Notes: generated from the sequence alone by a model not told the origin. DNA of 64,000 nt from Peromyscus leucopus (GCF_004664715.2 NC_051072.1:30897994-30961993), one strand, 5' to 3'; positions 1 to 12,320 are shown, counted from the stretch's first letter. Numbers and translations are program-made.

Positions 1-349
1 TTTGACTATTTGAATAACACTTCGGAAGCTTATATAAAAATGTGTTTCTTTTGAGTCTGACACTGAAAAAAACAATATCAAAATATCACTTAAACTGAAA
101 TCAATTCTAGTATGCAGATATATCTTAATAAATGCTATTGATGAAAAAATAATTCAGATGACTTGTTTAGCCATTTTACATATTCATACCAGAGTAAAAT
201 AATCCACAATTTTTCTCATTGAACACTCTGATATTCCTCCTACTATACAGGAGAGAAACAGGAATCAGTAACAGGAAAAAAAATTTCATACATATATACA
301 ATCTGACTTCAATCAGAGGAAAACAGAAAATAAAGTTTTATTTCCTGAA

Positions 350-353
<4 letters not shown>
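1..353. other. AT-rich intergenic sequence, nothing recognised
   Basis: This is AT-rich DNA with short A runs, no open frame of note and no repeat family I can name. It lies downstream of HCN1. Confidence 0.5.

Positions 354-399
<46 letters not shown>
354..399. repeat. (CT)n microsatellite
   Basis: About 23 uninterrupted TC units, followed by a short pyrimidine-rich tail (ccttccttcttt). It is read through as a Ser/Leu run in one frame, which is not a gene. Confidence 0.97.
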
Positions 400-401
<2 letters not shown>

Positions 402-1734
402 TCCTTCTTTGTTTTTTCCTTCCTTTTTTTCTCCAATCATATTGCTTTGCTTTAGACATTCATTTCCCATGGACAGAATGGATCAAAGGGGAAGATACGT
501 TCTACACTTACATGGAAGTGTCTGGAGCTGATGTGTATTTACACCTATCTCACCTGCACGTTAACAAGATGTTAACTCATTACTCAGAAAGCACTGCACA
601 GTTTCTGCTTCTCTCATGTGAAAATGAAATAAAAAAAAAAACAATATTGAGTATATCTAACGCAAGGCAGACAGGAATGATGTGTCAAAAAGAAAAAATT
701 AACCATTCCCTCACTTGCTCAGGCTGAACTCAAGAGTTAAATCACTGGGGTAAAGATGCATCAAAACTTGGGAGCTGAGAACTGCGGAAATATTCTTATG
801 CCAGAATGTATCCATAGGCAGTTATGAAGAGATGGGTGAAATAAATATTGGAAATGTTGCTTCCCTATCTCTGGCTTTCCTGTTGCTTTTACTAATGAGT
901 GAGAGTGTTGAGAGGAAATTGGGATGACTGCTGAAGAGCAGGGACTTACTCCAGAAAACTAAGGCTTTTACAAACTCTATCCTTCTTACTATGGGAAAGA
1001 AAGAGAAGAAGATGCACATTTTGAATTCTTCCTTCCCTCATTTCTATTTCTTTACTCCCCTAGGAGAATTCTGCTATTTTTGGGTCACCCAGGTGTTCGG
1101 AAAGTATAAGGAAGTTAATGTATGGTAATGATAAGATCATAGAAACCTGACAACATACGTTCAACCTTGGAAGGAAGTCATACTCACAGAGTTCCTGAAA
1201 GAGAAGACAGAGTATTTAAAATTAAAGCTTGTGGAACCTGCACTTTGAGTTGAAATTTTGGACTTATGTTGCCCACAGAACCAAAATCCTTGTACAATGC
1301 TCAGATTCATGGCTTTAGTGCTGCCATGGTCTAGATATATCTGTTTTCCTCAACTTCATGCTGAAGGTTGATCCCTAAAGTGATGGTAGTAAGTCATGAG
1401 GGCAGATTGTTAATAAACTCAATTAACAAAACTTTTGTGAAGACAGATAATTCAACAATGGAGTTAGCATTCTTACAATAGAGATGTGAGTAGGCTTTGT
1501 GCCCTTTTATTACATGAGAACAAAACTAGAAGATTCAGTTTGTGAGGATGGGGTCTTGCAGATACTCTGCCAGCTTCCCAATTTTGAACTTCCCAGCCTC
1601 CCACCATCAGAAATACATTTTCTGTCTGTAAATTACCTAGTCAAAGACATTTTGTTATCACAGCCAATAATGAAAGAAGTCAGACAGACATACAGCTTGT
1701 GTTTTTATTATTTTAGTAAAATTTAAAACATTCC
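400..1734. other. Intergenic, nothing recognised
   Basis: Short frames on both strands have no recognisable protein features, and I see no repeat consensus in this stretch. Confidence 0.5.
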
Positions 1735-1867
1735 TGGCCCAAAGGTGTGTGCTTATAATCTCAGGGCTTAGGAGGTAGGGGCTAGAGGATAAGGAAGGCA
1801 AGGTCATCCTCATGTACATATTGAGTTTAAGAGCAATCTGGGATACATAAGACCTGTCTTTACAAAC

Positions 1868-1869
<2 letters not shown>
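1735..1869 (+). repeat. Degenerate B1/B4-type SINE
   Basis: The bases resemble a diverged B1: gtgtgtgcttataatctcag, then ggaggtaggggctagagg, then ctgggatacataagacctgt. Its 3' end runs directly into the (CA)n tract, so the microsatellite probably grew from the A-rich tail. Confidence 0.6.

Positions 1870-1919
<50 letters not shown>
1870..1919. repeat. (CA)n microsatellite
   Basis: 25 uninterrupted CA units, placed between two SINE-like fragments. Confidence 0.97.
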
Positions 1920-1920
<1 letters not shown>

Positions 1921-1929
1921 CATAAAATG

Positions 1930-2040
1930 ACAAGTAGGTGTAGTGGTCTACGCCTATAATTCTAGCATCAAGACAATGAGGCAGGAGAATCACAAATTTA
2001 AGGCCATGTAGGGCTGTAGAAACTCTGCCTTAGAAGACAC
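1930..2040 (+). repeat. Degenerate B1-like SINE fragment
   Basis: ggtgtagtggtctacgccta, then aattctagcatc, then gaggcaggagaatcac match a diverged B1 left half. The element lies in the same orientation as the SINE on the other side of the CA tract. Confidence 0.55.
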
Positions 2041-2130
2041 ATTGTGTTTGTGGTAAAATGATGCTACTAGCAGTTTCCCCAGAGATTAAACCTTCAATCA
2101 TAGAGGTGAAATTTCTTAAGACAGGACATT

Positions 2131-2133
<3 letters not shown>

Positions 2134-2197
<64 letters not shown>

Positions 2198-2230
2198 AGA
2201 GAGACAGACAGAGACAGACAGAGAGACAGA
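2134..2230. repeat. (TC)n followed by a GAGACA-rich tract
   Basis: About 30 TC units (2134-2194) switch directly to gaaagagagacagacagaga-type purine repeats (2195-2230). The two halves are partly complementary and could fold back. Confidence 0.95.
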
Positions 2231-2236
2231 ACAGGA

Positions 2237-2650
2237 TGTTCTAATTTAAGAGAAGGTAAAAAGCAAAAGCTGCATGGAATCTTGTTAAGACAGAAAGTAA
2301 TGAACTCAAAATGGCTTCAGGAAGACCCTGAAACTGATCAGATTTACTAGGCCTTCCCCTCCCTAAGAGTATATAAGCAATAAAGCTTGCTCATAGTCAC
2401 TCAGACAAGCTGTGCAGCAAGAAGACTCTCAGACAATCCTAGTCACCTGGAAGAAGCAGAGACCAGATGAGCTGCCTGGAATAGGCTCAGACTAACTGAG
2501 AAATCTGGAAAAGACAGGCTGTGCAGTGTGCCCCAGGTTTCCAGCTTTTATGAGTGTTGGAGGAGGCTTTGGTGATGCATCTGACTTTGAGTCAGTTTCT
2601 GCTACCGTAAGCAATCCCTCACTCTTAGGCCTGTAAGTAACCACAGAAAA
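2237..2650 (+). mobile_element. Probable solo LTR of an endogenous retrovirus, family unresolved
   Basis: The segment has LTR architecture. A TATA-like agtatataagc is followed immediately by aataaagcttgctc, and further downstream come caggtttccagctttta and ctgctaccgtaagc, which resemble rodent LTR 3' ends. I found no retroviral coding frame beside it. The exact ends and a target duplication could not be fixed, so the limits are approximate. Confidence 0.5.
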
Positions 2651-2999
2651 ACTTAAGTAAGACTTGGGGGTATCTTTGCTTTAGTGTGTCATTAGTTTCC
2701 TATCTGGGGTAAGCAGATGTTTGTTTGCCTTCATCCAGGAGTAGTTATTATATAACAAGTGCAGAATTCAGTTTTGAATATATTTAGACATTTGCAGAAT
2801 ATCTGTATGGACGAACAGGTGGATTGATATATCTGAAATGAGAAGAGAAGACAGTATTGGCTTGGAAGCTTCAGCCAGCTATCAGTTGGTAGTTGAATAT
2901 TGTACACTGTGTGTTACAAACTGTTTTAAGCATTCAAATTCAGAGCCTAATTAATTTAATGCAGGGAGTTGTACCATTACTATCAATATCTGCCTTTTA

Positions 3000-3175
3000 T
3001 TTATTTACGTATTTGTTTGTTTGTTTGTTTGTTTTGAGACAGAATTTCTCTGTGCAATGGCTCTGGCTGTCCTGGAACTCGCTTTGTAGACCAGGCTAGC
3101 CTCAAACTCACAGAGATCTGCCAGCCTTTGCCTCCAGAGTGCTGTGATCAAGGATGTGCAATCATTGCCTGGCAA
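3000..3175 (-). repeat. B1 SINE (minus orientation)
   Basis: A (TTTG)n tail complement at 3013-3036 is followed by gagacagaatttctctgtg, ctggctgtcctggaactcg, and a diverged 5' part ending in cattgcctggc. It is a full-length but old copy. Confidence 0.9.
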
Positions 3176-4007
3176 CATCTACCATTTATAAAGAAGAGTC
3201 ATTAGGTTTGCAGAGTAACTTGTTAATAACTACTTACACATACAATGTTGGAGGTATTATGATGAATATATTCCAGAATAAAAGTCTCTAAGCATACTTA
3301 GTCCTGTTTCATGTAGAATGAGAAGTTCAGGTACTTAAGATCCCTGAAGAGCAAGAAATGGGAACACGAAGATACCAGAACTATCAAACGAATTTTATTT
3401 AATGACTTTCTCTTCAACCACTTTCTTAGAATCAGATTAGTCATTGTGCCCAACACTGAAATATGACTTAATAGTACTAAGGACTTTGTAATTTAGATGA
3501 GGAAACATTTACATTAATCATTTAATTCATGAACAATACAGCCCTGCTTATTTATACATAGTGGGTAGTAGAGACCCCATATTCTTTAAGTGTTAAGGAC
3601 TAGAAACATTAGAGTTGCTGAAGGAATTTAAGATAAATTGCAATTTTCAAAATCTGTAGAAATTGTCTACAATTGTAATCTGAGAATCTGAAGAATATTA
3701 AAATAAAGAGAGATTTGTGCAGTGAAGAAAATACAATCTGTTTGGCTAGGTGGAGGTCATAAAGATCACAATCAAGAAAAAAGATGAACATGTTAGGAAG
3801 GCATGTAGGAGGGGTAGAGGGGGTGAGAAATTCTACTAGTTTTAGATCAATCTAAAGAGCAAAAGGTTAAAAAAATAATTTATGATGCTTTCCCAAGGAA
3901 ATATCTCAGAACCTAAACTGTCAGAAGGTGAACAATAAAAAATGTAAAACTGGATTCAAAATTAAATGCTTATTAAATTTGCAAATATTTGCTTGTTTTC
4001 TGTCTCA

Positions 4008-4152
4008 TTTTTTTTGTTTGTTTGTTTGTTTGTTTTTGTTTTTGAGATAGGGTTTCATCGTATATAGCCCTGGCTGGACTGAACTCACCGAGATCTATTT
4101 ATTTCTGCCTCCAAGTGCTTGGATTAAAGACATATACCATTAATTCCAGCTG
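4008..4152 (-). repeat. B1 SINE (minus orientation)
   Basis: A (TTTG)n run precedes tttgagatagggtttcatcg, tagccctggctgg and tgcctccaagtgcttggatt, which is B1 consensus with several deletions. Confidence 0.85.
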
Positions 4153-5220
4153 CAAACCTTCTTGGGCCAACCACTTTTCTTGTTACAACAGGAATCAATT
4201 GGATGGTTTATTCATACCACCAGGTTTAGAACAGGTAATATTTTTATCTTTCAAATGCTAGCAAAATAAAAAAGTAACAACTGTAAATAAATAACTCATT
4301 ACTCTGGACCTTGGGTAGCAAATTCAATTTGAACTGAGTAAGATACTAAATATATTCTTGAAAGAAAACCAGTGATTTCCTTATCAATTTTTATAGGAGA
4401 CTTTTCAATAGGAGTCTGACAGAGCACAAGCTGTTACCATTACAGAAAACTCATTTTGACCATCCTCAGCGATGGTTAATGAATCCACAAGCTTTGGCGG
4501 AGATTTCTGTGCAGCTGGAGCAAATCACTGGGAAACACAGAAGAGGCATGTAGAGAGCTGAAGCCACGGTGGGCCTGGCCTGGTTTCAGTTGTGTCTGTC
4601 CTCATGTACACTGAATTTCCTCTTGCTCTTAGATAGCTCTTTGGGTCTTTACTTACATAGATAATTCAAACATTAGGTGTGCTATTGTACTCTAAGCAGG
4701 GGAGTTACGAAAATTTCTGCATTTTCTCATTGTTTTCAAGGTAAGGACCACAATATAAAATATGATAAAGTTTCTAGATTTACCAGATCCACAAAACTTT
4801 GGAGGTTTCCTTCCTTGAACTTCACATACTCCACTTTGGAACTCTGGGTTTTCTGTCCCACTATGATTTCTTTTATATGTCACTTTTCCACATGCCAACG
4901 GGGCTCACTTTGATATTCCCTTTTCCTGGAATGCCCCATGCATGTAATGTCATGTACTCCCCAACACCATGTGATGTTTTCTAACTAAATTTAACACATC
5001 ATCAGTTCTCAATACAAGCTGCGTTTTCTGTTGGGAAGCTGCTCTTGCCTCTGACTACTTACTTCATTGTCTATTGCAGACTATTAAGACCATTCTCTGG
5101 TTTCCATTGCTAAGATTTAAAACTTCGCAGTGTCTTGGCTGTGAATAATTACTTTTATAAAATTATATATCCACTTTATGAAGTACATCTACATCTGAAA
5201 GTCAGTAAGTAAATTTGCTT
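4153..5220. other. Intergenic, nothing recognised
   Basis: No repeat family or plausible gene is visible. Overlapping short frames at 4677-4984 on both strands look random. Confidence 0.45.
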
Positions 5221-5221
5221 C

Positions 5222-5277
5222 TTTTTTTTTTTTAGTACTAGGGACCTTGCACATTCTAGGTAGTGCATCGCCAGTCA
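5222..5277 (-). repeat. ID/B4-like SINE fragment
   Basis: A T run is followed by agtactagggaccttgcaca and ttctaggtagtgcatcgcc. This resembles the reverse complement of an ID-type tRNA-derived head. It is short and diverged. Confidence 0.35.
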
Positions 5278-7764
5278 TTGGATTTGATCACATTTATATC
5301 CTCTGCTTTTATGATGTGGTTGACACATACTCATTATGTAGTCTTTTTGTAGCAGATTTAATTAAAGAAACACTTGTTGCTTCGTAGTTAAGGAACTATT
5401 AAACACAAAATAGCCAACAGCTGTTAGTGTAGAACAGAGACTGAAGACCAGGGAAGAGTAAAGTGGATGTTTGCAGTGGAGGGTACAGGTATTAAATGGC
5501 TTTGCTAACATTGAGAGAAGGGAGTAGGAAGTTGTATTTTGTAGTGTGAATGATAATTGATGGCTAGGGTTGCTAAAAAGGCAGATATAAGCTTCTTTAC
5601 GCAAAGCAGAGACACTGATTTGATTGACTTGGAGTTGTTCTCCAAACTGAGTAAAGAGTCAAGGAGATGACATGTTGGCCATAACATATGCTGTATTCTT
5701 ACACAGTACATGTATAAATACTGAAAGCATGTAGAGACCTGTGTGTGAGATGGAAGTGCTGCAGAATCCTAACTGCAGGGGCTTAAGGTCAAAGACAATG
5801 CCACGGCAGGGGCAGGATGGCAACAGTGATATCAGCATGAATTTAAGAGACATTTGAAAGGAAGAAAACAGAGCACACGTTATACTGTGTAGTGGCGGGG
5901 AGGGGGGGGGATGACTGGCTGTGAGCTCCACCTTCTAAGCTGGTTTTTAGCAGAGGTGTGACGGCACCAGTGAAGATAGGATCCTGGATTCATTTAATGG
6001 GCTGAGATGATGAAATAGGTAAACTGTGAATAGACTGAACAGAAAAACGGTGAAAGACAACACTAAGGAAAACCTCCCTGTAGGTAAAACCATTAGTAAG
6101 TTATATTAGGAACGGAGAAAGAAACTTCAAGACAGAATTCTATTAGGGTTAGTGGTGTACCACAGGTTTCTTAGAAAAGATATGATAATGTAAGTTAGTG
6201 AAATTATGTCTGCTGATGTACTTATAAGCCTTTTCTTCATGGGGACAAAATAATGCCTGACATAAGTTATTTCAAAGTAGAGTAGAGGTTTTTTTTTTTT
6301 TTTTTGCCTTCAAAGGTTTTGGTCCACAGTAAATTTCTGCCCAATAACATAGAATATGGGCATGGAAGAGAAAGTCTGCTCACTTTATAATGAGAGACAG
6401 AAGGAGAGAGAGAGTGTGTGAGCACCAGGGACAAGAAATATTCCTAAAAGACCTTGAAATACCAGTACTGCCCCCAATTAGGCTCCAATTCCTAGCTTCC
6501 ATCATCTCTACAACTACACACTTAAATGACTAACCTATGAAGAAATTGTCTTATTGACTATTTGAGAGCCCTCTTGATCTAATTATGACAAATCCCACTT
6601 TTGAATATTAACTTAGGAATCAAATCCTTAACTTGAGAGCCTTTTAGGGGACACTGCCCTAAATAACTGTGGACTCTAGTCAATCATTCTTAGATCTTCA
6701 GGAAATCTCTTATGTTACTGGCATAAGCATCTTATTACCTCATAGTTCTCTATGCTTTATCTGTATCGTTATTATACCAACGTGATCTGGTATAATTACA
6801 GTTTTTCAGCATCCCTTCGCCATCTGTATTGCACTCCTAGTTATAGCTCCCACCATTCCTTTCAAGTGTTTATTTTCTCCATACACCCCAATACTCAGGA
6901 AGGATATGACTTGTTGTATGATAGAGTATTATAGTGATCCTAATGGTATCCATAGCCCCTGTCAAATCATTCTGGGTCTTTAAGCTTCAAAGTCTTTGTT
7001 CTAGAAGCAGTCTAAAAGATTTTTTTTGTCAACTTCTTTATTTTCAGATAAGGCCACTGACTGGTGTGCAAAGATTACTTAACACTCGGTTATTTTTATA
7101 GCCTGTTTCCCATTTTTACGATTGCATTTCCTTTCAAAATGCAAACACACCTTAGGAAAATCCAAGCCTAATTAACTCACATGGAGCTTATAATGATGCC
7201 AGATTGTTTTTTAGAGTCTGGTAGAACAGAAAGAGTATAACTGGATGGAATAATATGGAAAATGGTAATTAGAAAATTCAAAGACAAAATTCACTTTTAT
7301 TGTATCTATATTAAAATATACATTTTAGGCTTTCTATGACAGACAAGATATCATTTCCTCAAGAAAGAACAGTGTTAAGAGGTGATATCAGTTTTAATAA
7401 TTGACCAGATCCTCAAAGAATGAAATGTGTAAAGGGCATTGGCCTTTCATGCCATCCCCAATATAAAAAATTAATTCATTTAAATTTTAAGTTAAGCCAA
7501 ACTCTGAACTTGTATCAACCCTTTTGTTTCTAACTATAAATAAGCCAAGGAAGGTCACAGAATATTGCAGTTGTCATTGACAATAACTTATCTCTCCTAA
7601 AAACATTTCCTCTTTGTTTTTTTTTTGTTTGTTTGTTTGATTTTATTGGCAACTACATTTAATCTGGCCATACATGCTTTAAAAGCAAAACAAATTCTAA
7701 AATTAAAATTTTAAGGTCGTTTTAATTATTTTCTTTTTATTATTCCAAAGTGTTTTTGGGTCTC
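5278..7764. other. Intergenic, nothing recognised
   Basis: AT-rich unique-looking sequence with a G run near 5898-5910, a 20-T run near 6290 and a short purine tract near 6395-6415. No gene or repeat family was identified. Confidence 0.45.
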
Positions 7765-7945
7765 TCTATGTGTGTATTTGGACATGAATGCAGGTGCCTG
7801 CTGAGGCCAGAACCATTGGCAAACCCTAGGATTAGAGTTACAGATGGTTGTGAACCACCAGATGTGGCCACTGAGAGATGAACTCAGATCCCCTGCAAGG
7901 CGGAGAACATCCCCTTAGCTGCAGAACCTTCTCTCTCCGACCCCA
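7765..7945 (-). repeat. B3 SINE (minus orientation)
   Basis: aatgcaggtgcctgctgaggccagaa, tacagatggttgtgaacca, gaactcagatcccctgcaa and ctctctccgacccc follow the reverse complement of the B3/B2-type tRNA-derived SINE from body to head. Confidence 0.85.
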
Positions 7946-8788
7946 CAAATATAAATGATATGCTCCCTCGGTGTCTTTAATTTTAGCATCTATTTTAGCA
8001 GTAAACACTCAATGAAATGAACAGTTCTCAGCCTCTAAAACTGGACTCAGCACCTGCTGACCCGAAACTCGGAGAAGCTTCAATTTTCAGACTTCACAGT
8101 TCTCTGATTATTTTAGTCTTGTTCTTTTATCACCTGTCTACAGATCTTTGACAACAGTGTTCACCACAGTAACATTAAAGGACTCTACTGTGAAGTGGGT
8201 GTCTTTTTTTTTTCCTCTCTTACTTTAATTTTTTTTTTTTTTTTTTGCAGAAACCAGGAAATAATAGAGAAGTTTAAATCTCAGCCCATACTGTGAACAA
8301 AGCTTTTAGAACTGAGTCCAGATGACAGCCTGAAGAGCTTACCAACCCCAAGCATTGTGCAGGTTTGCAATTGTAGTAGGGTACTTTAAAGTACAAGTTC
8401 TATAAGAAAAAGAAAAAAAATAGAGAAAGAATGGCCTTATGTCACTGCCTGAAGTCTGTCTAGCAATGATCCTTAATTTAAAGAGGGAGCAAGAAGTTCA
8501 AATTCTCACTTGAATATGCTTTCTGTGAGTCAGAGGAGCTGGACTATGCTTGGACACTTACGGAGCTTCAGGTACACAGGGGTCAGCTCTCTCAGCACAT
8601 CAAACAGGCACTTGGCTTTTAAATAGGACTTGTACTTCGCAGAAGAAGAAAACTTGATGTGGTGTCATTCAGAAAACTGCCTCTTTCTATTTATGCCACT
8701 AAGAAGGTGAGTCTCCGTGTGTAACCAAATAGAGATGTGTGTAGGTACATGTACACATTTTAACCATTAATCATTAAGATGGTATACA

Positions 8789-9147
8789 CGGTGTCCTTGG
8801 CCCTGTGATTGGTTGATACCAAGACTACTGATTACGTAGTATCATCTGCTTAAACTCTAGTATTAGGATACTGTGGTATACAGTATCCTATCAACCCTTC
8901 ATACAAACGACCTCAGGACAAATTCTACTGTCACACCACACATGTTAAAGAGAAGGAAGACTGTATCGCCCCTCCATCATCATACTTCTAACTCAAAGAG
9001 AGTTTTGTTGAACTCAGTGTGTCTGTCTAGAAATATTGTCTTCTTTTCATATTGCATCTAAGAATACATAGAAGAAAGCGGTCTCCTTGGCCCTGTGATT
9101 GGTTGATACCAAGACTACTGATTACGTAGTATCACCTGCTCAAACTC
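8789..9147. repeat. Pair of 69-bp direct repeats 290 bp apart
   Basis: Copies at 8789-8857 and 9079-9147 differ at three positions. Each contains gattggttgataccaagact and attacgtagtatc. Just after the first copy is a perfect 10-bp inverted repeat, taggatactg/cagtatccta, with a 7-base loop (8864-8890). I do not recognise the unit. Confidence 0.95.
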
Positions 9148-9479
9148 ATCTGGGAATATCAGACCAGATACTAAACCCTGGAGTGTGTGGTCCAAAGAAA
9201 TATTGCACCCCAGTTAGGTCTATGTTCCTCTGGGGAAAAAAAAAGCTGAATTTCCTGTGTAGCCCTTTCCACTAGGAAGGCTAATGGGACAGTTCTGTCC
9301 CATAAAATTCATTGTGTCATGACTCAGAAAATTCTTCTTGTTGCACATAAAATGTCAAAAATGGGTCAAGAGCTAGAGTAAAAGCTTTAGTAAGATTTCC
9401 CTTATATCTGCCCCATAAGATAGAAGTTATATACCAATCTCCTTTTACACATCTTTTAAATTTACATTTAATTGTGTAT

Positions 9480-9633
9480 ATCTGTGAGTCTGTGGAGAGG
9501 TATTCAGAGGTGCATGCAGGTGTTCTATGAAGCTAGAGTGACAGGCAGCTGTGACCTGCCTTATGTTGTATGTATTGGGAATAGAGTTGGTGTCCTCTGC
9601 AAGAGCAGTAGGTGCTTTTAACTGATGATGTTC
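9480..9633 (-). repeat. B3-like SINE (minus orientation)
   Basis: cagaggtgcatgcaggtgtt, gacaggcagctgtgacc and gtcctctgcaagagcagtag match the reverse complement of a B3/B2-type SINE. The head is lost, and a CT tract follows. Confidence 0.75.
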
Positions 9634-9635
9634 CC

Positions 9636-9671
<36 letters not shown>

Positions 9672-9672
9672 A
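9634..9672. repeat. CT-rich simple repeat
   Basis: CTCTCT units with GTCTCT interruptions sit at the border of two SINEs. Confidence 0.9.
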
Positions 9673-9684
9673 GCATATAAGAAA

Positions 9685-10035
9685 ATAAAGGGAGGGAGTT
9701 AGGGCTTCATGGGCAAAATCTCTTGTTGCATAAGTTGCACAACCTATGTTAAGGACCCACATGAAAACTGGATGCACATGAATGTTTGTAATCCCAGTGC
9801 CCTATGGGAAAGGGGAGGCAGACAGAGTTTCCAGAATTCCCAGTGACCAGATAGCCTGGCTTGCACAGCAGGGAAGAGCCCTCATCCCAAATGCAGTGGA
9901 AAGGCAAGGACCAACGCCCAAGTTTGTTCTCTGACCACACATGAAGAGTGGCTCATGAGCTTGCTCAGGTATAAACAGTTACACTTATACACATCTCTCT
10001 GTCTGTTTCTCTGTCTCTGTGTCTCTCCCCCCACT
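9685..10035 (+). repeat. RSINE1/B4-type SINE with CT/CA-rich tail
   Basis: The segment aggacccacatgaaaactgg, tttgtaatcccagtgccct and ggaaaggcaaggaccaacgc, then ttctctgaccacacatg, follows the long composite tRNA/7SL-type SINE order. It ends in a degenerate CT/CA-rich tail. Confidence 0.6.
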
Positions 10036-10054
10036 CACACACACTGACTTATGG

Positions 10055-10317
10055 AGGGGTGAGGGTGGGTAAAGTGATTGCTCTATAATCATGATTACCT
10101 GAGTCAGGTTCCCTAAGACTCACAAAGATCGTTATCTGGTAGTGTATGCCTAAAACCCTGTGCTGAGAAGCTTATCTCCATGTTCAATGAGGGACCCTGT
10201 TTAAAAAAAACAAGGCGAGGAGCTATCAAGGAAAGACATCAGATGTTGATCCCTTGTCTCTACATGGGTGTGCACACCTGCACTCACTTGTACACCCTTG
10301 CATACACCACACATGGG

Positions 10318-10319
<2 letters not shown>
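10055..10319 (+). repeat. Second RSINE1/B4-type SINE
   Basis: It has the same layout as the copy just upstream: ctgagtcaggttccctaaga, ggtagtgtatgcctaaaacc, gggaccctgtttaaaaaaaa and aggaaagacatcagatgttg, then acatgggtgtgcacac. It runs into the (AG)n tract. Confidence 0.6.

Positions 10320-10380
<61 letters not shown>
10320..10380. repeat. (AG)n microsatellite
   Basis: About 30 perfect AG units, expanded from the tail of the adjacent SINE. Confidence 0.97.
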
Positions 10381-10381
<1 letters not shown>

Positions 10382-11376
10382 AAAAAATTAATAATGAAAG
10401 CTGAGATACTGCGTAACTATGTAATTAGCACACAAACAAGTAAAGAAAGTAGAGCCAGTCAATATAGCCAGACTTTTAAAACACTGCAGGTGCATAGATT
10501 TAATGGGAAAATAGAAGCTCAGTTACAGAACACTGGACCACTTACTTTTACAATGAGAATGTGTGGTTGTTAACATTAAAATTAGTTGGGAAGAAGGTAT
10601 AGCAGATTAATATTAGGCTAGAAACATTGGTGGCTGTGATAGCAAGACTTAGTTAAACTGAGGAAATAATAGTATGTCTTAATTTTTTTCTTTTCTGCTT
10701 CCCTAGAAGTACCAGGAGGCAGGCTGGGAAAAGGAATGTAAACCAAAGCAAGGTCTGTATGGTCCAGGGTAAAATGCTGACATGTAAAGTTGGCCATGGC
10801 CTCGAGGCTCTGTGTGTTTGTCTGAAGCCCTCTCGCTCTCCCTGTATAGCCAGGATCTTTTATCGTGACGTGTCACTCTTAGAAGTGTCCATATCTCTGA
10901 AAGTTCATTTGTCTCTTCTGTTCATGCTTTTCAATAGCCTAATGCATGTGAATTCCCAGGGACTCCATCAGAAAGCACACTCCTGCTCATGCGACATTGG
11001 GCCCAAGAACCTTCTCTTAACACAATCTCTTGAAGGATACCAATGCTGCCAATGCATGTGTCACAACTTCAGGAACAGGCACAGAAAGGCACTGGGCTAT
11101 CAGACAGTCTGTCTGTCTGTGGCCATTGGGTATTCCTCACTTTTCTCTCTTATGAATCATCATGGATAATGGCACTGGAGAAAGCGCCTCCTCCCAGTCC
11201 TTATTCCCGGCACTCCCTCCTCCTCCCCTGCCCCTCTGTCGTCCAGTGCTTTCTTCTCTGTCTACACTTTTACTGACTTGTTCATCATCTATTTCTTTCT
11301 TTAAAGACATAAGCATAATGGAGGCGCAAACCTTTGTTTTACTCTGTAAAAATTAAAGAGAAAAGATTTCTATGTT
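10381..11376. other. Intergenic, longest non-HCN1 frame, no gene supported
   Basis: A 136-codon open frame (10759-11169, plus) exists, but it has no recognisable domain. It overlaps equally open frames in other phases, and I see no start context or neighbouring exon. I see no repeat consensus here. Confidence 0.4.
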
Positions 11377-11598
11377 TTTATTTTATGCACATGGGGGTGT
11401 TTTTGTCTGCAACTCTGTATGTACAGATGTATATTCCTGGTATCCTTGGAGGACAGAAGAAGACATTAGATCCCCAAATCTCCTGGAACTACAGTAGCAC
11501 ATCAGTTGTGAGCTACCACATCAGTGTGGAAACTGAACCCAGGTGTACTATAAAAGCAGTAAATGCTCTTCACCACCAGGCCACCTGTCTAGCCCCAA
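11377..11598 (-). repeat. B3 SINE (minus orientation)
   Basis: ttttatgcacatgggggtg, ggaggacagaagaagacatt, gttgtgagctaccacatc and gaaactgaacccaggtg, then cacctgtctagcccc, follow B3 in reverse complement, nearly full length. Confidence 0.85.
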
Positions 11599-11724
11599 AT
11601 ATTATCTTATATCATAGCTACCTCCACAATATCTAAGGTATTTCTTGACACATTTTAGTATTCAAGGAATGAGTTTGATAAGTTAATGCACACCTAAACA
11701 GCGAGCTGAAGTAACAGCTTAGTT

Positions 11725-11818
11725 TGTACTTCAAGAATATATATATGTCATAAGATATATATGACATGATATAAGATATATATATGAGCTTCAAGGGATA
11801 TATATAAAGAAAGTTGAT
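11725..11818. repeat. AT-rich low-complexity tract with short fold-backs
   Basis: Alternating TA runs contain atgtcat/atgacat inverted pairs and two copies of a cttcaagRRatatata motif. Confidence 0.7.
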
Positions 11819-12199
11819 GTAAGCAAAAACAATGTGACTAAATAGTAGGAGTTCTAAACAACATGAAAGGAACAATACATGTAAAAGGACCACTAGATGT
11901 CCATCAGATGTTACCATTTGAACACCTCTGGCTGCACATCCAGTTCCTATTAGAAATGTGGAAGCTTCATTAACTATAAAAGTTTATACAATAAGATCCA
12001 TGCTCCTTCTATTACTAGGTTATTCAGATCTTATAGACCTGGTGGTAAGAAACCTGTGGAAAACGCAGTCAGTCCAACTTGATGTTTCCAAATTCATCTG
12101 ACTTTCTTCTCTTGGTGATTTTTCCTGATAGTCACTTTATTTGTTCTTGGTTGAATACTTTTTATTGTGTAATACACTATCTTATAGAAACTAGACTTT

Positions 12200-12320
12200 T
12201 CATCAGTTATGGTGGCATGCACCTATAATCCAAGCACTCAGGAGGCAGAGGCAGGGTTGCCACAAGTTCAAGGGCATCTTGTTCTACACATAAATTCTAA
12301 AATAGCCAGGATTATAAGGC
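12200..12320 (+). repeat. Truncated B1 SINE
   Basis: tggtggcatgcacctataat, ccaagcactcaggaggcaga, and then a decayed 3' half match B1 in plus orientation. Confidence 0.75.

Noticed and set aside
10759..11169. 136-codon open frame, the longest outside HCN1
   Set aside because: No recognisable domain, other phases are equally open, and there is no supporting exon or promoter context.
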